This document shows, one piece after another, positions 22,670 through 32,433 of a DNA stretch of 64,000 nt. The DNA comes from Brachyhypopomus gauderio. Its lineage: Eukaryota; Chordata; Actinopteri; Gymnotiformes; Hypopomidae. Below the pieces are notes generated by a model. It ran no database searches and was not told the origin of the DNA. It worked only from the letters and a program-made list of their open reading frames with translations. The position numbers were made by a program, and so were the translations under genes. Location of the stretch: assembly GCF_052324685.1 (NCBI RefSeq), contig NC_135223.1, forward strand, positions 9,002,903 to 9,066,902. The letters are read 5' to 3'. Each line of letters opens with the position of its first letter. Positions within the stretch are counted from its first letter, which is position 1.

Positions 22670-23290
22670 AAGATGAGTGATTCCAGAAGTGTTGTACGGA
22701 CACAAATTCATTTCATTTCAGCAACAACTGCATCATGCACAATTTGCAAGGCCAAACTGTCCACCAAATGAGGTTCCACAAGCAATCTACACCGGCATTT
22801 AAGGTTGAAACATCCCAGTGTGCAGCTACAGGCAAGAGATGAACCTCAGCCTGAGCCTGCTCCTACTATCAGTGCTAGCAGCACCAGCACTGCACCAGCA
22901 GCAAGAGGAACCAGCACCGTCAGCACTGCTCCTCCAACCAGTAGCAGCACCATCACTGGTCCAGCTCCAGCTACTGTTGCCACACCACCAGGGGAAACAG
23001 GAGGTAGGCCCCGAGTAATAGGAGGAACACAAGCCAGACTGACCCATTTTGTGTCAAGGCCTATCAACTCCCTTAGACAAAGGGCTTTAGATGAAATGCT
23101 GGCAAGAATGATTGTAAAGGATTTTCAGCCATAATCCATCACTGAAGACACACCCCAACTATGTGTTTCCCAGCAGGAAAACACTGTCCAACACAATTAT
23201 TCCAGACATGTACAGGAAGACGCATGAAGAAATAAGAGTGAAGGTGGATGAAGCCAAAGCTGTGTGCCTGGACATCCAGATCGTTATCAT
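22670..23290 (+). pseudogene. ZBED-type hAT transposase, N-terminal fragment
   Basis: Translates, with a stop and a frameshift, to ATTASCTICKAKLS, NLHRHLRLKHPSVQLQ (BED zinc finger), a low-complexity Ser/Thr/Ala/Pro linker (about 22855-22995), then LTHFVSRPINSLRQRALDEM, a shift near 23125, and FPSRKTLSNTIIPDMY up to about 23280. This is the start of a ZBED1-like hAT transposase. It stops where the repeat at 23299 begins, and a later part of the same protein type appears at 24117. Confidence 0.75.
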
Positions 23291-23298
23291 CATTTATG

Positions 23299-23523
23299 TC
23301 AGGGCTGGCTCGGATGCCACGCCTTCTACCTCCACAAGAGGCACCCGAGTCAGTCCTAGACTGAATCGGCGCAATCAGCGATGATCCGTTTCACCTGTTG
23401 CCATGGCTTCTTAAGGAAGCTTGTGGAGACGGATCATTGCTGATTAGTTTTGGCTTGCCCGTTACGTTCTCAGCCCTTTCTCTGTTCTGCCGTTGTTCTC
23501 TTTTTGTGAAGGTGTTTCGCCAC

Positions 23524-23562
<39 letters not shown>

Positions 23563-23812
23563 ACCTTTTACTTATTCGAGTGTTCATCTCCTGCGCCTCT
23601 TACTGGCCCATCTCAAGTTTTCCTCCAGCTATCTCTCTTCCTATCGGTTACTCTTTTATTTTGGGAAGAGTTTTGTTTTGTTGCGGCGTTCGCCTGCTGC
23701 CAGTATTCCCCTGGCGTCCTTAGTTCCATTGTCACACGTTGAAGTTATTCTGCGTTCTTTCCGTTGTCTTTGTTATTTTTCTCTCCCATGTGTTCATGGT
23801 TTTGTTTATTTT
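23299..23812 (+). repeat. Interspersed repeat, possible solo LTR (copy 2, plus), with (CT)n
   Basis: Begins TGTCAGGGCTGGCTCGGATG and is a diverged copy of 18000-18639 in the opposite orientation. It contains a (CT)n microsatellite at about 23525-23555 that copy 1 lacks. It splits the ZBED-type hAT coding remnants at 22670-23290 and 24117-24450. Confidence 0.75.
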
Positions 23813-24116
23813 GAAATCAGTGGTGAGGAGTAAGTGTTTTACTGTTATTATTGCACAGTCAGAATAATGTGATTATGAAGGCCTAATTTTCATTTGTTCA
23901 ATCACATCCAGAAAAAGTCATAAATCTGTCAATCAAGCTCCTGCCTGTCGGGCTTGACCCAAGTCAAAATAAATAGAACATATTGTGTTGTCTATCGGTA
24001 ATGAATGTTCTTGTTATAAAAATATTATTACTAATAGTATTATAAATAATAACCACGATAACAATATACATTATTATTACTACCATCAGGCCTCAACCTT
24101 GTTTTTCTTTCTCTCA

Positions 24117-24450
24117 GGTATGTGACTGCTTCAAAAGTGATACTTCTGGCAAGAGGTCTGCAGATGATTGCTTCAATCGATGGATGAGCTGGAAACCTGA
24201 CAGATTCTGCAAGAACCATTTGCCAGCAGATGTCACACTGTTTTGATAAAATTGAGCCCCATGCTTTGCTCTCTGAGGCAGCAGCACTGAAAAAGGCCTT
24301 CAGGAAGGAAGTAGATGCTGATAGGGCCTATCAACAACTCCGCAGTGCTGCAGCAAGGGTGACACTCCCCAACCAGCAGGCTGAAGGAGAAGAGGCAGCT
24401 CAGGGAGCAGCAGGAGGAGACAGTTCCACTGAGGAGAGACTTTGACCAGC
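24117..24450 (+). pseudogene. ZBED-type hAT transposase, internal fragment
   Basis: Reads VTA.KVILLARGLQMI, then FDKIEPHALLSEAAALKKAF and YQQLRSAAARVTLPNQQAEG, matching the late part of the RNase H-like core of ZBED1-like hAT proteins, and runs on toward DFDQQVSGLVTS just beyond. A shift occurs near 24230. It is probably the continuation of 22670-23290 after loss of the middle of the gene. Confidence 0.7.
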
Positions 24451-24479
24451 AGGTCTCCGGGCTTGTGACCAGTAGGCCA

Positions 24480-25365
24480 CCTTTATCATGATGATCTTGT
24501 TTGAATTTAATTTGCTCTGCACCTACAACAGTGAGTGTATGCATGTATATTTGTTCCATTTAAATTAATTTATTTTAGTTTTTCTTGACCTTTTTGTTTT
24601 GCAAAAGCTACTGTAATGGTAGCTAGCTAAGTAATCCAGCTAACACAGTACTAACATTACTACTAACCTTATTTTGTAGTTAGCTAGTTAAATACCTGTC
24701 TACTTTGCTGACCAACATGTTACTCTATGACAGAAAAGGCATGGAGTTGATAAATGAAGATAATACTTACATGTATGCTGGTGTGACCTCCTGGTGGTGA
24801 GAATGCAGGCATCAGATGTGTAAGAGGGACAGAAATTGTATCCTGACAGTCACAGTTGTTAAAACTCAAAGTTCCAAAAGCAAAGCATTGAGATTCAGTA
24901 TGAAATGCTTGGGGTAATTTTTGACCCCACTTATGTAAAAATGGGGTAGTGACACAAAAACTGCAATTTATTAAAATGTATACATTTGTAAAAATTCAAA
25001 TGGCCTCAAGTCACAAACATGTTTTATGAGGAATACCTGGAATATGCCAGCATGTTTGGACACACTGAGAACCTGAGGGGTGAGAATGTACAGTAGACAG
25101 TTTTGGCCTTACATGAGCATCTCTCTGAATAGTAGTTTTCCTGTTTCAGTATAAGCAGCCGATGTGTCATAGAAACAGCCGATGTGTCAGTGGGTCAAGG
25201 CAGACCTCCATTGTTACGTGTTAACTGTTAAAATGTGAATATATCTACTGAAAGATAACGGCTTTTCGGCAGAGCTGTGCACAATCCTACGTGTACCTTA
25301 GAAGGTCACACTACAGATACAGTAAGGTACATGTCAATGCTGTGTGGAGAAAAACATAGAAACAT
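24480..25365. other. No gene seen
   Basis: AT-rich sequence with GCTAGCTAA/TAGCTAG-type short repeats at about 24610-24690. I could not support an exon or a named mobile element. Confidence 0.4.
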
Positions 25366-25396
25366 TGAAACAAGCAATGATTCGACATGTGTGTTT

Positions 25397-26358
25397 TTCT
25401 TGATGTGCATCAGGAGGAAGAGGTGCAAGAAGAGGAAGATGTTAGTCATGACATTAGAGACAAAGACGTAAGCAGAGGAAACATCAAAATTAAATTCTGA
25501 GTCTCCAGAAAATGATATGAAAACTGACTCATCTCATGAAGTTCTTCAAAAGGTGTCTCTCCTTTCAAAAGGTGTAATGCTCTGGGCTCTAAGAAGAGCA
25601 TTGATATTTTCCACAGGCGAACAAAGGAGGACATGGTGTACCTGGATGCAACAGGCAGTATTGTAAAAAATACCCAATCCAGCTCAGGACCCTTTGGTGT
25701 ATGAGCTGGTAGTGAGAAACCAAAGCAAAGAATCTCCTCCATTCCCTGTAGCAACATGTGACGTGTCATCACACCACTGCATCTGTTCTATATTTTCAGT
25801 TCATTTCAAACAGATCATGCCAAACTTTATGGACAGAGGAACATACAACCAATATCGATTATATGTGATGGCTCTATAGTCCTCATGCAGGCCATATCAC
25901 AAGTGTTGTCAGACAAGCCTCAATGATTTGCTGCTGAAGTACGTCAACAGTACTGTAACTGGAAAAGGCACTACAGAAGAATTAAATAAAATCCTATTCT
26001 CCATCGTTGTCTGAGCCATATAATGAAGAATGCAAAGGCACTGTGCAAAAAACAGTAAGTAAAATGTTTATAAGTTAATCTGTATTACATAAATAGGCCT
26101 ACAGTATGTATACGATGATAAATCTATGCGATCCATGTCACCCCTAGTGAGCCCAGACACTACAGGCTGGCCATGCACATCTTTGGCCTCTTGACTTCTG
26201 CAAGCTCAGAACTGGATGAGATGCTCTGCACTGTTCTCTTCTCCAGCCCATGTGCTTCTGAGAGTGTTGAGAAGCACTTCACCAACTTACAGGACATGCT
26301 CACTGCAATTGGAGAACCACCTGTCAATGACAGTTCTACTGTCGCTGAAGACTTTGAG
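25397..26358 (+). pseudogene. DDE-transposase-like exons (MULE/KDZ-like remnant)
   Basis: Exon-like blocks: 25397-25468 (LDVHQEEEVQEEEDVSHDIR, ending at gtaagc); about 25493-25790, which after a one-base shift reads SIDIFHRRTKEDMVYLDATG, then VYELVVRNQSKESPPFPVAT; about 25857-26050 (ICDGSIVLMQAISQVL, then SLNDLLLKYVNSTV and CLSHIMKNAKALCKK in shifted frames); and about 26150-26358 (MHIFGLLTSASSELDEML, ending before a GT). The V(Y)LDATGS box and the later C-SH pattern look like the first catalytic Asp region and metal/zinc residues of a DDE-type transposase. The exact superfamily is unresolved. At least two frameshifts imply a remnant. Confidence 0.5.
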
Positions 26359-26488
26359 GTACATACTAAATGAAAATTTCCAATAATATATATTTTTATT
26401 GCAACATTATACAACTAATAAGTCATTTTAAATGCAAAGCACATCATGGACCTGGCTTGTTAGTTACCCAGTCTCTCACTCACATTTA

Positions 26489-27248
26489 CAGTTTTTTACG
26501 ACTGCTAACATGCGTTTCCCAATACTTGAGATACATTTTCAAAACTCCAAACACAGCAACACATTTATCTCATACAAATAGCCAAATAGTTAATATACTG
26601 TTCAAAAGCGCATTTTCTTAACTAAATACCAACTCTGCATTTCACAACACAAAGTTCCCTTTACACTCTTTGTTAAAACCGGAATCTATTGCATCCAGGA
26701 TGGACATTTGGTCATGAGGCCGATGATCATACACCTTCCACCTCCAGACTGAAAAAAGTTCATTAGTGGGGTTGAGGCGGGTAGGGCGGGAGGAAAAGGG
26801 ACATCACTCTTGGATGGTCTATAAACCAGTTTGTGATGACATGAGAATGACAGAATGCTACATTGTCCCATCACGAATGTCCTCGTGTTTCCTCCCACCT
26901 GTTCCCTTTCTGCTTCTGGAACCAGTTATTGGTAGAGTTCATTCAAAAACGAAAGGAGGCCACTGTTATAGGGACCAATCTGGCATTTGTGAAGGACCAA
27001 ACCAGCACTTGAGATTGCAGGACAAATTATTATAATGTGCTCCTCTCTGACCTGGTATATTACTGTACTTCATTTTATTTCATTGATCTACCGTATATGT
27101 GCAAAAAATATGTATTACAGTAATATATTTTCAGCTGCCTTTGTAAATGTGTAAATGTAAATGTGTAAATGTACAATATTTTGTCAATTGTGATTTTTAC
27201 ACCCCAATCCAAATTTGTCCTCCGCTTTTAACCCATCTGTGCAGTCAG

Positions 27249-27283
<35 letters not shown>

Positions 27284-27671
27284 GATTACCAGGGGGCTGT
27301 GGATCACACGTGCCCAGAGCGGTGGGCAGCCCTAGCCCTGCGCCCTGACATAGCCCTGAGGGCCATGACTGCCCCTGTTTGTTTTTGCAGAACTTTGCAT
27401 TTTATACAATATTTAAGGTTTTGAACCTTAGGTTTTCATTTTTTATATGCTGTGTGTAAGCATTTGTAAATAAGACAAAAATGATCCAGAATTTTGTTAT
27501 TGGATAACTTTGTATGTATAGAAAATGTAAACATTATAGAAACATGTAAAATGACTGCATTTTGTGCCAAAACATGAATTGTATATTGTATAGCCACTGA
27601 AAACCGATGTTAGAGTTCTGAAAATGTGACAACAGATTGGACAAACGCATGTTAGCATTCGTAAAAAACTG
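26489..27671. mobile_element. DNA transposon with 30-bp inverted ends, 1183 bp
   Basis: The left end CAGTTTTTTACGACTGCTAA and the inverted right end CAGTTTTTTACGAATGCTAA match over about 30 bp (continuing CATGCGTTT). No complete transposase is recognised; the interior has short frames only and a (CA)n tract at 27249-27280. The IS4EU/ISL2EU group was considered because of the terminal style, but this is not certain. It sits in a probable intron between the DDE-like exons and the PHD exon. Confidence 0.75.
27249..27280. repeat. (CA)n microsatellite
   Basis: About 15 CA dinucleotides inside the DNA transposon at 26489-27671. Confidence 0.97.
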
Positions 27672-27746
27672 GAATATAATTCACAAGGTGTGCAGTTAAT
27701 ACTGAAATATCTTTGCATCAGTGTCTTTCCCTTCATAAAAACACAG

Positions 27747-28016
27747 CCACAACCTAAGGGAGAAACAGACAAAGTGGAAGTTTACGGTGTCTGCAGAACC
27801 TCCCATAATAAAGAGGTGATGGTCCAGTGCAGCAGATGCAGCTCCTGGTACCACCCAAACTGTGTGCCTGTGCCAAGCAGTGCCTTAGACACCACAACAG
27901 AAGATGGCATTGTCAAATCTACACAGATTAAACAAGTGGTAGCAGAAGACCAAGAAGATGACGACCATGCTTATGGCAGGAAATGTTCTGAAGTCTGTTT
28001 AAATATGTGCATTTAA
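27747..28016 (+). CDS. PHD-type zinc finger exon, C-terminal
   Basis: After an AG acceptor the frame reads PQPKGETDKVEVYGVCRTSH, then VMVQCSRCSSWYHPNCVPVP, and ends at TAA 28014-28016. The spacing C-x2-C-x4-(Y)H-x2-C is that of a PHD finger, but the third zinc pair (C-x2-C at the end) is not obvious, so it may be a half-finger. A second, unrelated PHD-like exon occurs at 19186-19338. It may be the last exon of the DDE-like gene at 25397-26358, with the DNA transposon at 26489-27671 lying in the intron; this is inference from order and strand. Confidence 0.5.
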   Translation, partial: PQPKGETDKVEVYGVCRTSHNKEVMVQCSRCSSWYHPNCVPVPSSALDTTTEDGIVKSTQIKQVVAEDQEDDDHAYGRKCSEVCLNMCI

Positions 28017-28019
28017 TTG

Positions 28020-28430
28020 TTTATATGATGGTTGTGGTGGAAGCAGTGATAGTAATGAAGATTGATCAGAATTAATAAATCAATATGTATAAAAAAGTAA
28101 TATATTTTCCATCTCATTATTTCAAAATGCACTGGCAAATCACATGAATAATATATTAGCAAGTGTACTTCAAGAATATAGTAGAGTAATTTGATAATTT
28201 GATTTGTGTAATTTATTGAGCTCCAAATAGTGAAAATAAGCAACCAAATCGCCATTTAACATGATTTTGCCATCTTCTTATTTGAGTTTGGTATCATATG
28301 ACTTAAAATGCCCAACAGTTAAAATAACTGAAAGGCAAATTATGAGCATTTTAGATATATTTAATTAAGGTTCAGAACATCAATTCATGGGATTTCAATA
28401 TCTGCACTTAGATTTCCTCCTGCGTCGTTT
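28020..28430. other. AT-rich DNA, no gene seen
   Basis: No exon, RNA gene or element end is recognised. It may hold the 3' UTR of the PHD-bearing exon. Confidence 0.4.
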
Positions 28431-29150
28431 CCAAAAGCGCTACCGTAATACCTGAGCTGTCAGTGTAGATAACCAAAGTTATCCAAACAGCGTTCATGCA
28501 AACAATAGCCAACACAGCACAAGCACCGGTTACTTACCACCGTTGTCTTCCCCGTCTGAGTCGTGCAGGCCGCTTTCGTACAACCGTGACGTGTGGGTTC
28601 GCGTCGCGTTCAAGCTGTGCGCTGAAGCCGGGCAACTCCGTTGCTGATATTTTGCTGACAGTGTTGACGACTGTCCAACAAACTTCAAAGTCGTTGAGCG
28701 GCTGAATAGGGGATGCCCGACGCGTTAGAGCATTTGAACGTAAATCCAAGCTTCAGGTAGCGTTGTTTTATTTTGTATCAAATCAAGTATTCCAGTATTT
28801 AAAGCATCAGCGTCCACAGACCCCCACAATCCACAAACGACATAAAATCCAGATGCAAGCAGTAATTCATAGGCAACGTTCACGTTAGCAACTTACAGCA
28901 TTTAAACGGTCAGCAAAAGTACGCTCCCCCCCATCACCCACTCACTCACACTACACCCTCTCACCTAGCAAGTGCACAGGTGATATTACAAATCATTACC
29001 GACACCACGTGACCCAAATAGTACACGTCATGACATAAGTGCACACAAGGCCTAAACCCAAGTCTACGCCTGTCCACAACATGTACTATTCCAACAACAT
29101 GTACTATATCCCTTCATAATGTGTACTATTCCAACACATTCATCCCTTCC
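28430..29150. other. CpG-richer segment with a weak minus-strand exon candidate
   Basis: Composition shifts to GC/CpG-rich at about 28500-28720, unlike its surroundings. On the minus strand an open stretch of about 70 codons (28746-28536) ends in RLRRGRQR at a consensus donor (GTG|GTAAGT). It has no ATG start; its first codon would be TTG. It could be a promoter-proximal exon on the minus strand or an unnamed repeat. 28900-29150 holds no recognisable coding sequence. Confidence 0.3.
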
Positions 29151-29458
29151 TTGGCTACTTTCTTCTTGCCCCAGGCAGCTCTGTGGACAAGTTTAATGCT
29201 GGGTAGGATATGTCATATATTCACTTCTAAAAATAGATAAAGCAATGAACATTTTAACGTATAATCTTCATTTTCCTTTTATTTATAATGTTCAAATACT
29301 GTATATATTATTTGTGAATGTAAAATCTAACATCCATAAAATGTTTTAGGAGACATGCAAAGACATGGGATTGCTTATCAGCAATTTTCAAAAAATTTAA
29401 GAATTTCACAGAAGGCAACGCCGGTAAAGTACAAGTTGAATATGCATTTAGCTAAATA

Positions 29459-29600
29459 CAGTGGAACCTCGGTAAGTGAACGCCTCCGATAGCGAACAAT
29501 TTGGATAACAACCAAAGATTTAGCTAAAAATTTGCACTGGATAGCGAACAGCTACGTAACCCATACGGTGAAAGTACCATGCGCATGCGCAGTAGTCCTA
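29459..29600 (+). mobile_element. Pogo/Tigger-like terminal fragment
   Basis: The sequence CAGTGGAACCTCGGTAAGTG followed by repeated AGCGAAC words resembles the left terminus of pogo/Tigger elements. No transposase or matching right end was found. Confidence 0.45.
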
Positions 29601-29744
29601 GGTAGGTCGTTCGATGGGTAGCACAGATTTTCATAACACATGTCCAGGGCCAGAGCGGGTGTGATGCATGTCCCGGCCCAAACTACTGAGATTAACATGG
29701 GCCAGCCCAATGTTATTTGCACCTGAAGACTCGGCCAATCAGCA

Positions 29745-30330
29745 GTTTTAGTGAGAAGGGTAATGCTGCAGGCTGGAGCCCCGGTGGGTGTGGGTAAAGG
29801 GCGTAGCATGTGTCAATCATTTTTTACTGCAGCCAATCATCTTAACAGATCTGCCAAAAGAAGGCGGAAACTGCACGGTGAAGTTCTTTAAACAGAAGTA
29901 TATGCCGCTCTTACACAAAAGTAGTTGAATAAAAACATTAGAAGAGCCATGACTTTAGACATTTTTTTACTGCAGCCAATGGCGTTTACGTCCTCTCCTA
30001 CACAGCAAAACCTGGAGTGTTAAATTTTCAGAGTTAAACATTTCCGAGTTAATTTTCACTCCCAAAGAGTAATTTTAACACTGTTAGATTTAACACTAGA
30101 AGTGCCAAAGCGCCTACAAGCGCGAATGGTAACCTACTTATCAAGTCAATATCTCAAAGAAATTAATACAGTAAAAAATGATTGACAGCTAACTCTGGCT
30201 GATAATTAGCTTAATAAAAATTGATTGACAATGAAAGTCTAGTATGTGATTGGCTGCAATCGAAAATGATTGACACATGCTCCGCCCTTTACTCACGCCC
30301 ACCGGTGTTCCGGCCTGCAGCATTACATAT
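29745..30330. repeat. Inverted repeat with arms of about 80 bp
   Basis: The left arm at about 29758-29837 (taatgctgcaggctgg ... catgtgtcaatcattttt ... gcagccaatca) recurs inverted at about 30248-30330 (gattggctgca ... aatgattgacacatgct ... cctgcagcatta). The spacer is about 410 bp and contains further words (tgattgacagct, attgattgacaatg) like arm sequence. It may be the two ends of a non-autonomous DNA element. The right arm ends about 70 bp before the TATA box at 30401. Confidence 0.8.
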
Positions 30331-30400
30331 ATGGTTTTAGTTATTATCTAACTGCGTCACTATGACAACACGGCATATGACGGCACAATGCAGGAGACCC

Positions 30401-30407
30401 TATAAAA
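30401..30407 (+). promoter_or_regulatory. TATA box of the orphan gene
   Basis: TATAAAA lies 104 bp before the ATG at 30505. A start site near 30430 would give a 5' UTR of about 75 bases. The position relative to an exon with a clean donor (30525/30526) supports it. Confidence 0.6.
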
Positions 30408-30504
30408 GTCGCCACACAGCATTTAAACCACAGATGCTTTAATCATCACTGCGGTTGAAGGACTACAGCGTGTGCGAGTAAAGGAGAGACTATTCTAAGT
30501 GATC

Positions 30505-32398
30505 ATGAGTAAACAAATGAGGAAGGTAAGTTAATGTTCCTTTGAGCTGGTTTCATAATCTGACTTTAGTCCGAGTAAACTAGCTTCTCAGTCTATTTAT
30601 TGAAAATTCCATTCCACGTCGAGACAGTTCTCTAAAGTTGCTTTGTAGCATTTAAGCAATAGTACACGAGAGGGAGTTTGTTATCGCGGATAACATCACG
30701 GCTGTGATTTGGTTGTAGGCACTAGACCAGGGGTGGCCAATCCGCCAGAGACCAAGAGCCACTTTTTTTTTACTGTGTTACGGCAAAGAGCCACATCATA
30801 TTTTTTTGTTGACGGGGTGGCGAGTGTAAATTGTTGAGGGGGGGGGGGGGTGTAATGGACAAAAAATAACTATTATATCGCGATCGATGGATCGCCAGTA
30901 GTTGGCGAATTAGTAACTCGTGTGAGCGTGTGAAGACAGTCAAATGCGTGTTTTCCACTACGCCGGTTTTAAAAGTATTAGCGGCTCGCTAGGCTTGTAA
31001 ACAAACCGCGCACCACGAAGGTGTAGCAGTGTGTCGCCCTCAGAGCTGATGAGGTAACCGGTGAGAGTTCGGACCGGCTGGGGAGCCGCATGAAACCAGG
31101 CAAAGAGCCGCAGGTTGGCCACTCCTGCACTATACATTGCCTCCCGCTCCCGCCAAAAAATTGATTTTTGTTTTAATCCCGCACCCGGGATTGTTTTAAT
31201 CCCGCACCCGCCCGCTACATACACATTTCTGTCGCCCCCGCCCTCAATCCTAATATGAATTGAATTAATTAAATTTAGTGCTTGAAATATTCTTATGTAT
31301 TAATTAAAACAGCAATATAGCGATGGATCGCGCTGTCCCATTTCTTACCACAGTCCAAACACATGCCGTCAGGTGACGTACACCAACACTTTCTGCACGC
31401 TCTCACGCCACACATCCGATTTCTCACGCCGAAAAAAAAAATCTAGTTTATTTACCTCTGATCCATATCTATGATTCAATGAGTTACTAGTTCGCTCTGA
31501 CGCCATTATATCTGGCGAGCGATCGATCGCGATATAATATTTGTGTCCAATTTACGCTCGCCACCCCCGCCAAGGTTCAAATCTCTCTCCAAGTGATCTT
31601 GAAAAGTCAGTCAAGAGCCAGTCCGTACAGTCGACCTAATCGTTTTTGTGGTAATTGTAGGTTCAGAATTTGATGTAAGTGTGGAGTCACACTCTTTTCT
31701 GAGTCTGTCCAAACTGGCTGCAGGTTATGTTAAAGGCATCCATTTGATTAATTTTTTGCAGGTTGTTTAAGCACAGATACGAAAATGTCTTGTGTGTGTG
31801 TATATGCCGTTGCTTGACAACGCGTCCGCAGTGATACAGATTTAGAAAATTGAAGATGTGTAACCAATTAATATTGGTTATTAACCATCTGAGGTCATTA
31901 TTAAGATCGATTAATATTCTCTCCTTGAGAGTCCAGCGGGGTTGAAAAAAAAATCAAAATTATAAAATGTTCGTATTCCCCATATCCTGTCTGAGCGGAT
32001 GTGCGCAGCCTGTATTATCTTCACAGAAAAGGGTAGCATTCTACAACGTGCTTAACGCATAATGTAGCCTACTTTAAGATAGAAGGGCTGTATAACACGC
32101 ATGGTTTTATTTAGAAATATACATTAAAAAACAATACATAGGCCTAGCTCATGAACATATTGCTAATTAATTATTGTGAAGTATTCAGCGCAGTTTCCGA
32201 AATTCAATTGTGGCGTGGAATTACGTTATTTGTTGGTCTTTAGGGTATCACACATTTTACATTAGGCTGCTACTGGCCCACTACAAAACTTTAAAAATTC
32301 TTATGCACAACATTTTCTTTATTCCGCGATCGTTAGTTACCCAGAAATTAATCTATTCATGAACCAAAATCAACACATTGGCTTTCAAAATATGATGT

Positions 32399-32433
<35 letters not shown>

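Noticed and set aside
22818..23067. Overlapping low-complexity open frames
   Set aside because: They come from the repetitive Ser/Thr/Ala/Pro linker of the BED-hAT fragment read in other frames.
28534..28749. Calling a protein gene on the minus strand
   Set aside because: It lacks an ATG and any recognisable motif; kept only as a weak exon candidate.
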